From JAENVT01 sp031370825 (GTDB lineage Bacteria; Actinomycetota; Acidimicrobiia; Acidimicrobiales; Ilumatobacteraceae), in assembly GCA_031370825.1 (NCBI GenBank), contig JANMRB010000156.1:1-16198 (forward strand): a stretch of DNA of 16,198 bases. Direction: 5' to 3'. How positions within the stretch are numbered: the first letter of the stretch is position 1; the number at the start of each line of letters is the position of its first letter. Made by a program: the position numbers and the translations under genes. The notes beneath the pieces were generated by a model, which saw only the letters and a program-made list of their open reading frames with translations, was not told the origin of the DNA and did no database searches. Shown here one piece after another: positions 1 through 6,349 of this stretch.

Positions 1-384
1 CGAGAGGAAGGCCTCGATCTCGAGCTGCGACAACGCGTAGTCGCCGTCGGCGAAACGGAGATACGCCTGACCGCTGCGCTTCACGAAGCACGGCTTGGCC
101 GAAGTCGCCAGCTCGCGCACTCGGGCCACCACGACATCTCCGCCCTCGAACGATTGCACGTCGACGTCGACGTGCACCTCCGGCTGAAATGCCTGCCGTG
201 CCCTGCTGGCTACTCCCGCGGCGAGCGCCGCCGCGTTCTTCAAACGAACCGGCTCGAAGCCGGCGGCCTCGTCGAGGCCGAGCACAATCAGACCGCCGCC
301 TGGAAGGTTGGCGAATGCGCTCATCGTCTCAGCGATCGAATCGGGCAGACCACCGGCAGCCGACTTGACCTCGACGCCCGGCAC
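1..384 (-). CDS. AlbA_2 / Schlafen-type putative DNA- or RNA-binding protein, C-terminus beyond window edge
   Basis: The visible 128 codons begin at GTG 384 and run off the left edge. Residues 4-12 (VEVKSAAGG) and a following segment AFANLPGGGLIVLGLDE match the AlbA_2 (Schlafen AlbA-like) fold: the E-x-K motif, then an AFAN..GG turn and a hydrophobic strand ending in Asp-Glu. Later residues (ATSAKPCFVKRSGQAYLRF) fit the ARV...KP.(Y/F)......YlR pattern of the same domain. Members are putative nucleic-acid-binding proteins, often with a C-terminal helix-turn-helix or ATPase-like region, and are common in mobile and defence-linked regions. GTG 384 is the first start after an in-frame TAG (385-387). 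However, the 15 codons before that TAG (432-388) look like the natural N-terminus, so the gene may be a pseudogene or may restart at GTG. No clear ribosome binding site precedes GTG 384. Family call is fairly sure; whether it is functional is not. Confidence 0.7.
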   Translation of the reverse strand, partial: MPGVEVKSAAGGLPDSIAETMSAFANLPGGGLIVLGLDEAAGFEPVRLKNAAALAAGVASRARQAFQPEVHVDVDVQSFEGGDVVVARVRELATSAKPCFVKRSGQAYLRFADGDYALSQLEIEAFLS

Positions 385-438
385 CTAGCCGCCTCGCGAC
401 CGCATCTCTGTCACCAACCGATCAAGCTCCACGACGAC

Positions 439-474
439 AAACTAGCCGCTCAAATGAGTCCGCGAGGCTAGTTT
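439..474. repeat. Inverted repeat with 9-bp perfect arms upstream of the AlbA_2 gene
   Basis: AAACTAGCC (439-447) and GGCTAGTTT (466-474) are exact reverse complements separated by 18 bases. The element lies 7 bases upstream of the likely original AlbA_2 start (432). It could be an operator for that gene or a terminator-like hairpin at the end of whatever once lay further right. Each arm carries a CTAG, and a third CTAG supplies the TAG that interrupts the gene at 385-387. The repeat is read directly; its function is inferred. Confidence 0.5.
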
Positions 475-786
475 GGGCCAGTTTCGGGCCAGTACAGCAT
501 CAGCCGCCTGAATGCAGTAGCGCTCGATCTGCTCGAGTCCGTCGTGCCATATCGGTGTCACACCGAGCCCGTACCAGCCACGATTCGCCACACAACCGCC
601 GCTGCTGGCCGGCCGTCAGCAGCTGCAGCTCGTCCGCTGCGACGATCGGGCGCGACTATGCGGTGAGCGGCTTGGGTCGCACCGTGGTGGCCAGCGACTG
701 CGCCGAATTGGGATATCGGGCGCAATGATCGGGTGGGCTGTCTGGTCGTCCTGGGCCGCGCCGGGGTGGGTCGGTGTCGTGGGGTG

Positions 787-795
787 TGAGATACT
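787..795 (+). promoter_or_regulatory. Possible extended -10 promoter element of the cyclase-ATPase gene
   Basis: TGAGATACT contains the extended -10 TG followed one base later by GATACT, which matches four of six TATAAT positions. Transcription would start near 802-805, giving either a leaderless message at GTG 805 or a leader of about 15 bases before ATG 820. No good -35 element is visible. This is a weak prediction from motif spacing only. Confidence 0.3.
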
Positions 796-819
796 GATCG
801 CTGAGTGAATGGTGTGTGT

Positions 820-3435
820 ATGAGGGACGGCGTGACCGGCGCGGTGACGTTCTTGTTCACTGATATCGAGGGGTCGACCGAGCGTTGGCAGCGGGATGAT
901 CGGTCGATGTCTCAGGCGTTGGCCGAGCATGATCGCACGATCCGTTCTGCGGTCGAACGGCATGGTGGGTTCGTGTTCAAGCACACCGGTGACGGTATGT
1001 GTGCGGTGTTCGTGTCGGCATCGTCGGCGGTTGCCGCGGCTGTCGAAGCTCAGAGCGGTCTCGAGTTGCCGGTGCGAATGGGGTTGCACACGGGGGAGGC
1101 CGAGTCCCGCGATGGTGACTATTTCGGTCCGACGCTGAATCGGGCGGCACGAGTCATGGATGCGGGACATGGGGGGCAGGTATTGGTGTCGTCTGCAACG
1201 GCCGGCCTGGTACGTGACTGGGATTTCGTCGATCTCGGTGAGCACAGGCTGAAAGGCCTCGACGCTGACGAGCGGATCTTCCAGGTGGGGCGCGCGGAGT
1301 TCCCGGCGTTGCGTACATCTCGTGCGGTGCTCGGGAACCTGCCGGTCGAGTTGTCGACGTTCATCGGTCGTGTGGACGAGGTCGAGTCGTTGGTCGAGGA
1401 ACTGGGCGAGCATCGTCTAGTCACGTTGATCGGGGTTGGCGGAACGGGCAAGACGCGTTTGTCGGTGGAGGCTGCCCGGTCCGTGTCGGAGTCGTTCTCG
1501 GGCGGATGTTGGATGGTGGAATTGGCTGCGGTGATGGTGGCCGAGGCGGTTCCGTTCGCGTTCTCTGCGGGTCTGGGTATGACGGCGCCAACCGACGGCG
1601 ACGTGATCGGCCATGTGGTGGCGCGTCTGCGTGACAAGCAGGTGTTGATCGTGGTCGACAACTGTGAGCATCTCCTCGCTGCCGCGGCCGATGCGGTGGA
1701 ACGCATCGTCGCCGCGTGTCCGACGGTGGCGGTGTTGGTGACAAGTCGGGAGCCATTGATGATCCGTGGTGAGCGGTTGGTGCCGGTGCCGTCGTTGCTC
1801 CCACTGGACGCGGAGCGGTTGTTCCTGGAACGGGCGCGCGATGAGGCGCCCGATCTGGTGATCGATGCCGACCAGTCGCGGGCGGTGATCGAGTTGTGCG
1901 AGCGGCTCGATGGCTTGCCATTGGCGCTCGAGTTGGCCGCTTCCCGGGTGCGGGCGTTCAGTCCCGTCGAACTCGTCGTCAACCTCGAAGAGCGATTCCG
2001 GATGCTCGTTGGAGGCCGACGCTCGCGGATGGAACGTCATCAGACGATGCGCGGCACTCTCGACTGGTCGTATGAGCTGTGCTCGCACGTGGAGCAGGCC
2101 GTGTTCGACCGGTTGTCGGTGTTCCCTGCCGGCTTCGACATGCCTGCTGCCCGCGCCGTGGCCGGCGGAGACGAGGTGAGCGATTTCGACGTGGCCGATG
2201 CCGTCCCGAAGTTGGTCGACCGCTCGCTGTTGCAGCGTTCGATCGTGTCCGATGGCACCACTCGGTACCGGATGCTCGAGACGATGCGCGCCTACGGACG
2301 AGAGCACCTTCAGCATCAAGGGCTCTCCGACGTCACGCGCGAACGCCATGCCCACTACATGGCCCGAACGATTGCCGCGCTCGAACTGCGCACGATGGGT
2401 GCGGACGAAGAACAGGTGTTGCGTCGCCTGGCCGAGTATCTCCCGGACTCGCTCGTCGCGCTCGATTGGCACATCGACCACCAGGACTGGGAGAACGGAC
2501 TGCGCGTCGCGCAAGTCGGGAGCGACCTGATCGAGCGCGAGGCCCTAGCGATGATCGCTCGACTGCACGACGCCGCGCGAGCAGGTGGCGCTCCCTCGGA
2601 GCTCCTCGACGAACTGGCGACCGCCGACATGCGGATCTATCTTGGCGAAGCGACCGAGCAGTCGGCCGAACGTGGATGGCGCGAGATCCGAGCGGAGCGG
2701 CCCATTCCTTCCGATCGGTACGTCAAGCCGCCGTTCGTGCTCTTCGTGGATGGTGGCCTCGCCGGCGCCGACGTCGATGAGTTCCTGAGTAGCGTCGATC
2801 GATGGCTGGACGCGCCGCCCGTGACCCGCGCAATGGTGGAGTGGTGCGCCGTCCGCTCGCTGGCCGCAAGCGGTCACCTGGATCGTGTCGACGGGCCACT
2901 GAGCCGCCTGTCTGCTCTTGTCGACGAGATGGACAGCGCGGGATTGGCGAGAATGGTCGACGAGCTCCGGGGGACCGTCGCGAGGATCGGCCACGACTGG
3001 GTCGGCGCCGCTCACTGGTACGGCAAGGTCGTCGACGCTGGCAACGGCGAGTTGCGCCACTGGCTGGATCTCGCGGCAGCGTGGCACCTGCTCACTGCCT
3101 GCAGCCTCGGCCCCGACGAGTTCGACATCAGCGGCTCGCGCCTGCTCGATCCATGGCGCTGCTATCGAGAGCAGCGCGTCGACATCTTGCGATGGCGCGG
3201 CGCAGTTGCGACCGCTCTCGCGCTGCACCGCCTCGGCCACACCGACCTCGCCGACCGATTCATCGCCTGGGCACACCGGGCCGACCCCAAGGGCATCATG
3301 CATGACGCCCAGTTCGACGGCCTCCTCGAGATCGCCGGGCTGCCGATGACCGACGTGGTCGAGATCGACGATCTCGACACCCTCATCGACCAGCTGCGCA
3401 TCGTCGCCGACGAACTCGACCAGCGCACCAACTAG
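820..3435 (+). CDS. Class III adenylate/guanylate cyclase fused to an AAA/NB-ARC-type ATPase
   Basis: An 871-residue protein from ATG 820; an in-frame GTG at 805 would add five residues. The N-terminal 160 residues are a class III nucleotide cyclase: FTDIEGST carries the first metal Asp (D15), K54 precedes TGDG with the second metal Asp (D58), and DYFGPTLNRAAR gives the transition-state Asn107 and Arg111. With all of these present the domain is probably active; the Lys favours ATP, hence cAMP. A STAND-type ATPase follows, with Walker A GVGGTGKT near residue 205 and the Walker B-like VVDNCEHLL near 280. Residues from about 510 to the end are helical, TPR-like, and of uncertain fold. No C-terminal LuxR-type HTH is seen, unlike many relatives, so it is likely a cytosolic signalling sensor rather than a transcription factor. 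Codon style shifts within the gene near nt 1900-2000, from GTG/TTG/CGT-rich to C-ending codons. Confidence 0.9.
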   Translation: MRDGVTGAVTFLFTDIEGSTERWQRDDRSMSQALAEHDRTIRSAVERHGGFVFKHTGDGMCAVFVSASSAVAAAVEAQSGLELPVRMGLHTGEAESRDGDYFGPTLNRAARVMDAGHGGQVLVSSATAGLVRDWDFVDLGEHRLKGLDADERIFQVGRAEFPALRTSRAVLGNLPVELSTFIGRVDEVESLVEELGEHRLVTLIGVGGTGKTRLSVEAARSVSESFSGGCWMVELAAVMVAEAVPFAFSAGLGMTAPTDGDVIGHVVARLRDKQVLIVVDNCEHLLAAAADAVERIVAACPTVAVLVTSREPLMIRGERLVPVPSLLPLDAERLFLERARDEAPDLVIDADQSRAVIELCERLDGLPLALELAASRVRAFSPVELVVNLEERFRMLVGGRRSRMERHQTMRGTLDWSYELCSHVEQAVFDRLSVFPAGFDMPAARAVAGGDEVSDFDVADAVPKLVDRSLLQRSIVSDGTTRYRMLETMRAYGREHLQHQGLSDVTRERHAHYMARTIAALELRTMGADEEQVLRRLAEYLPDSLVALDWHIDHQDWENGLRVAQVGSDLIEREALAMIARLHDAARAGGAPSELLDELATADMRIYLGEATEQSAERGWREIRAERPIPSDRYVKPPFVLFVDGGLAGADVDEFLSSVDRWLDAPPVTRAMVEWCAVRSLAASGHLDRVDGPLSRLSALVDEMDSAGLARMVDELRGTVARIGHDWVGAAHWYGKVVDAGNGELRHWLDLAAAWHLLTACSLGPDEFDISGSRLLDPWRCYREQRVDILRWRGAVATALALHRLGHTDLADRFIAWAHRADPKGIMHDAQFDGLLEIAGLPMTDVVEIDDLDTLIDQLRIVADELDQRTN

Positions 3436-3496
3436 CCCCCACCGACCCGAGCCGTCACCGGGACGCTCATGTCGCGAGCCGGCGCACGGCCCCAAC

Positions 3497-3628
3497 ATGC
3501 ACAACCAGCTGTGGATCCTCGACGTCGGCGGTACCCGCCTCGTGATCCAAACGTATTCCTTCCCGGGCACCTCGCCGCAGGACCGAGCCGCCCTCGACGC
3601 GGTCCTGGCCTCCATCCAGATCGGCTGA
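3497..3628 (+). pseudogene. C-terminal remnant of an anti-sigma-like membrane protein
   Basis: Forty-three codons from ATG 3497 to TGA 3626-3628 read LWILDVGGTRLVIQTYSFPG and then a helix ending DAVLASIQIG. This matches the extreme C-terminus of the intact sigma partner downstream (LWVLDIDGTVVVIHTRLLPS ... AAVLDSIRIERG). The rest of that protein (cytoplasmic part, membrane helix, most of the outer domain) is absent. The frame stays open a little way upstream without further similarity. It is therefore best read as the surviving 3' end of a paralogous partner gene, lost by deletion or recombination, lying between the cyclase and the sigma gene. It may or may not be translated; no ribosome binding site is evident. 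Confidence 0.65.
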
Positions 3629-3757
3629 ACTTCACCGCCCCGGCCAGATGGCCGTTCGCCGGACCGCTCGACCGGCGGCCAAGCAACTTTCGTGGATCGT
3701 ATGTGGGCGCGACTCTGCACCTCGGCGGTCTTTAGTTGGTGTGAGGATGTGTGCAGC

Positions 3758-4213
3758 GTGGTGAGCGATGCGGACTTCGAGGTATTCGTGCTGAGCGTCG
3801 AACCGCGGCTTCGCCGGGCACTGCTCGGAGCGGTTGGTATCAATCACCTCGATGACGCCGTTGCTGAGGCACTGGCGTTCGCGTACGAGCATTGGGACAG
3901 GCTCACTGGGATGGCGAACCCGGTCGGCTACCTATTTCGGGTGGGTCAATCACACGCCCGAACACGCAAGACGCCGCGGCTGTTCCGTGACCAGTCTGTG
4001 TCGATTCCCGACGTCGAGCCACGCCTCGTCGAGTTGCTCCTCGCGCTCCCAACGACGCAACGCACGGCGATCTGGCTCGCTCACGGATGCGGATGGGGAC
4101 ATGCAGACATCGCGGAAGTCATGGGTATCAGCACGTCGACGGTGTCTACACACATCGGTCGCGGACTTGATCGCCTTCGCAACGACCTAGGAGTTGTCGA
4201 TGCTCACCGTTGA
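3758..4213 (+). CDS. ECF-type RNA polymerase sigma factor (short, about 151 aa)
   Basis: The protein has a region-2-like segment (EPRLRRALLG near the start, then a helix DDAVAEALAFAYEHW and ANPVGYLFRVGQSHART) and a region-4 HTH at the C-terminus (LPTTQRTAIWLAHGCGW, ADIAEVMGISTSTVSTHIGR, LDRLRNDLG). It should direct RNA polymerase to a small regulon and be held by the membrane protein encoded next. GTG 3758 was chosen because GAGGA at 3743-3747 sits 10 bases upstream; GTG 3761 is also possible. The longer frame from 3692 has an unconvincing N-terminus. The stop overlaps the next gene by 14 bases, implying translational coupling. The protein at 8235-7741 is a clear homologue (EPRLR.AL, NP.GYLF.VG, region 4). 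No autoregulated promoter could be identified. Confidence 0.82.
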   Translation: MVSDADFEVFVLSVEPRLRRALLGAVGINHLDDAVAEALAFAYEHWDRLTGMANPVGYLFRVGQSHARTRKTPRLFRDQSVSIPDVEPRLVELLLALPTTQRTAIWLAHGCGWGHADIAEVMGISTSTVSTHIGRGLDRLRNDLGVVDAHR

Positions 4214-5258
4214 GGAACAAATCAGTCTGATCGCCGACGCCGCGATGGGCGCGCTGGATTTGGATACTGCGGCGGAGCGGCGAGTGACTCCCCGCGAGAC
4301 AGTTCTCGGTCACATGCCCGTCGCGGACACATCGTCGCCCGTTCAGGTCACCGAGGAGGTAGTGACCATGATCGATGTCAAGACGACGGACCCAACCGAG
4401 CCCCCGCAGAAGAGACCGATGCGGGTCGTGGTCGCCGGCATCCTGGCCGCAGCAGCCGCCGTGGTCGCGATCGTCGTCGTGGCGAGTAGCGACGTCGATG
4501 TCGTGACGCCGGTCGACGAACCGTCCACGACCGTGCCCCTGACGCCACTTCCGCGAGCGCTGCCCAACACGTCGCCCGGCGAGCTCGAGCCCGGGACCTA
4601 CTTCGTCGATGAGGTCACCGGAAAACCGACGGCGCGGATCTTGTTCACAATCGGCGCCGGGTGGGGCACCCAACACGGTCCGGGCATTCAGCAGTTCGAC
4701 ACCGGCAAGATCCTGTTCAGCCGACCGTACGCCGTGTTCTCGGACGCCTGCCACCCGGGGCCCGCGGCAGACGATAACGGGATCTGGCAGGGGGCAAGGC
4801 CTCCTCACCTGGTACCTCCTGACCCGGGGCCCGTGGCGACCGTCGACGGCCTTGTCGCCGCACTCATTGAGCAGCGGGGATGGGCCGACGTGACCGCCCC
4901 GTCGGACATCTCCGTCGACGGCTACGCCGGCAAAGCATTCCAACGCACCGTCCCCGCCGACATCTCGAACTGCTCACCCGGGGTGTACGGGCCGAGAACA
5001 CGGCCGGCGAACTGGGATTTTTCGGGGTTGCCCAAGTTCCGAAGCTGGGAGGGGTACGAATTCGGACTCTTTGAGCTCTACGAACCGGGCGAGGTCGAGA
5101 CCTTGTGGGTCCTCGACATCGACGGCACGGTCGTCGTAATCCACACCAGACTGCTCCCGTCGGTGACCACGGGGGCAAGGGCGCTGGCGGGGCCATCGGC
5201 AGAAGCTCGCGCTGAATTCGCCGCCGTGCTCGACTCGATCCGCATCGAACGGGGATGA
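4200..5258 (+). CDS. Single-pass membrane protein, likely anti-sigma partner of the preceding sigma factor
   Basis: 352 residues. An N-terminal cytoplasmic segment (1-74) is followed by one membrane helix (about 75-97, Ala/Val-rich after KRPMR), a Thr/Pro linker, and an outer domain. Key outer segments are LEPGTYFVDEVTGKPTARI, ISVDGYAGKAFQRTVPADIS and, near the end, LWVLDIDGTVVVIHT. This outer-domain family recurs in actinobacterial proteins encoded beside ECF sigma factors. The cytoplasmic part likely binds the sigma factor, while the outside may sense or receive a signal; that role is inferred from gene pairing and topology, and no zinc-binding anti-sigma motif is visible. ATG 4200 is supported by AGGAG at 4189-4193 with six bases of spacing. 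A second, in-frame start (ATG 4368 after GAGGAGG 4353-4359) could give a form lacking the sigma-binding part. Confidence 0.75.
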   Translation: MLTVEEQISLIADAAMGALDLDTAAERRVTPRETVLGHMPVADTSSPVQVTEEVVTMIDVKTTDPTEPPQKRPMRVVVAGILAAAAAVVAIVVVASSDVDVVTPVDEPSTTVPLTPLPRALPNTSPGELEPGTYFVDEVTGKPTARILFTIGAGWGTQHGPGIQQFDTGKILFSRPYAVFSDACHPGPAADDNGIWQGARPPHLVPPDPGPVATVDGLVAALIEQRGWADVTAPSDISVDGYAGKAFQRTVPADISNCSPGVYGPRTRPANWDFSGLPKFRSWEGYEFGLFELYEPGEVETLWVLDIDGTVVVIHTRLLPSVTTGARALAGPSAEARAEFAAVLDSIRIERG

Positions 5259-5329
5259 GCGCGGCTCCCCACGTGATCAGCGCCCGATCGATTCGTCGAT
5301 GAAAACGTTGCGACGATGTCATCGGCGGC

Positions 5330-5358
5330 TTGTATATGTTGGAAAACTCCAATATATT
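5330..5358 (+). promoter_or_regulatory. Promoter with embedded palindromic operator, probably leaderless
   Basis: A -35-like TTGTAT (5330-5335) and a -10-like TATATT (5353-5358, five of six TATAAT matches) are 17 bases apart, and the expected start falls at ATG 5365. Between and overlapping them lies an inverted repeat, TATGTTGGA (5335-5343) and TCCAATATA (5348-5356), matching at eight of nine arm positions with a four-base spacer. An AT-rich patch in GC-rich DNA, it fits autorepression by the HTH protein encoded next, as in many toxin-antitoxin operons. The layout is seen; the regulation is inferred. Confidence 0.6.
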
Positions 5359-5364
5359 AGTCCC

Positions 5365-5973
5365 ATGTTCGACCTACTGCCGCTGGCTGACGCGGCCGAC
5401 CTCCTGGGTGTGTCGGTCGAGCGTGTTCGTCAGCTCGTGGTCGGCGGTCAGCTCCCTGGCCAACGATTTGCCAACGTGTGGGTGGTACCGAAGGATGCGA
5501 TCGCGGCACGGCGACACTCGCCCGGTGTCCGAGGGCGTCCACTCGGTCCAAAGCGGGCGTGGCAGGAGATCCTCGCCGGCCCGATCGACCTACAACGCCC
5601 CGGCAGATATCAGCGCCGGGCCAACATCATCCGCTGCGAGATGAGCCGAGCAGACGCGGCCGCGCTGCCTGAGATGGTCGGCGCCTTGATCGGAGGCGTC
5701 CGCGCCGCGATCGATCTCGGAGAGCAGTTGGCGCTCGATGACAGCGTCGACCTGTACCTGCCAGCTAAGTCGTTCCCCGGCCTCGACGCACGAATCGCGT
5801 TCGTTCCCGATGCGGCTGGCCGGGTTGCTCTTCGAGTGGTCGATGATGAGGCATGGCATCTCATCCCGAAGGGCGCGTTCGCCCCCCGGAATGCGGTAGC
5901 ACTCGACCTCTTGGAGTCAGGCGATGCGCGGCACTGGATCGCCGGAGAACACGTGGTCGACGGCAGTGGATGA
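5365..5973 (+). CDS. HTH (MerR/excisionase-like) protein, antitoxin-like partner of a nucleotidyltransferase
   Basis: 202 residues from ATG 5365. The first 50 residues hold a small DNA-binding HTH (LPLADAADLLGVSVERVRQL, then a wing-like VVGGQLPGQRF..VWVVPKDAI). A basic GRPLGPKRAW linker and a roughly 130-residue C-terminal domain of unknown fold follow, ending with PRNAVALDLLESGDARHWIA. This architecture is typical of proteins placed just upstream of AbiEii-like nucleotidyltransferases, where it would act as antitoxin and autorepressor. Here the stop overlaps the next start by eight bases (GTGGATGA). The palindrome in the promoter is a likely binding site. ATG 5365 is chosen over the ATG at 5299 because the HTH begins right after it and the promoter lies in between. 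The toxin partner is broken, so this gene may now be an orphan regulator. Confidence 0.65.
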   Translation: MFDLLPLADAADLLGVSVERVRQLVVGGQLPGQRFANVWVVPKDAIAARRHSPGVRGRPLGPKRAWQEILAGPIDLQRPGRYQRRANIIRCEMSRADAAALPEMVGALIGGVRAAIDLGEQLALDDSVDLYLPAKSFPGLDARIAFVPDAAGRVALRVVDDEAWHLIPKGAFAPRNAVALDLLESGDARHWIAGEHVVDGSG

Positions 5974-6295
5974 GCCCGCCGTCATTCGTCTGCCACCGCT
6001 GGCGGGCGGCCAGGCGGAATCCTGGCGCGCCCTCATCGAGTTCGCCCCGCAGCTCGGGCACCACTGGCTGCTGATCGGCGGCCAGATGGTGTACCCCCAC
6101 GAGGTGGAGCGCGAGTCGACCGACGTTCGCCCCACCAACGACACGTCGACCAGCCGGAGACCGCGTACTCAGTCGCCCGACTGCTCGGATCACTCCCCAG
6201 GCAGCGTTTATCCACCGGAGGTTCGTCATCGCCCTCGCGTTGACGCGCTGGGCATTCGGCGCTACTGGCGTTCGGACCCGAACCGCGCCGTGTAG
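5966..6295 (+). pseudogene. Truncated nucleotidyltransferase (AbiEii/MNT-like), catalytic Asp motif lost
   Basis: A 109-residue frame from GTG 5966 overlapping the antitoxin-like gene. Residues 1-54 resemble the start of actinobacterial nucleotidyltransferase partners: an N-terminal helix, HHWLLIGGQMVYPHEVERES, then DVRPTND. In intact members the RPT.D segment runs into an Asp-x-Asp strand that binds metal and nucleotide, followed by a further 150 or more residues. Here the sequence turns into unrelated Arg/Ser/Pro-rich residues after DVRPTND and stops at TAG 6293-6295. No frame downstream restores the usual continuation, so a deletion rather than a single-base frameshift is likely. The product should be inactive. 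Confidence 0.6.
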
Positions 6296-6349
6296 ATCAT
6301 CCGCCCCGGGTGACCTGGTGACTGACGTGCTGCGCAGTTGCACCGAGTG

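Larger units (their letters stand above)
433..819. other. Gene-free stretch of about 390 bases between divergent genes
   Basis: No reading frame here has convincing protein features. It holds the inverted repeat at 439-474, a short direct repeat (GGGCCAGT at about 475-482 and 486-493), and the putative promoter of the cyclase gene near 787-795. On the minus strand around 575-650 one frame reads ELQLLTAGQQRRL, which faintly resembles the LLT.RQ..RL segment of some IS transposases. It is followed at once by loss of similarity and interrupted by stops, so at most it is decayed insertion-sequence debris. A minus frame ending at TAG 442-444 gives about 48 residues of no known family. Confidence 0.4.

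Noticed and set aside
616..1413. Long minus-strand open frame opposite the start of the cyclase gene
   Set aside because: It is rich in His, Arg and Pro, has no family features, and lies opposite a strongly supported cyclase domain.
1417..2514. Minus-strand open frame of 365 codons
   Set aside because: It is antisense to the ATPase domain, with low-complexity His/Arg composition typical of GC-rich shadows.
3700..3757. Shared ECF promoter motif in front of both sigma genes
   Set aside because: A TGCA...TTAG pattern occurs upstream of each, but the spacing differs (12 and 18 bases), so a common autoregulated promoter is not supported.
2545..3843. Minus-strand open frame of 432 codons spanning the cyclase C-terminus and the remnant
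   Set aside because: It crosses into a gene supported on the plus strand and has no recognisable domain; the plus-strand sigma and remnant give better evidence.
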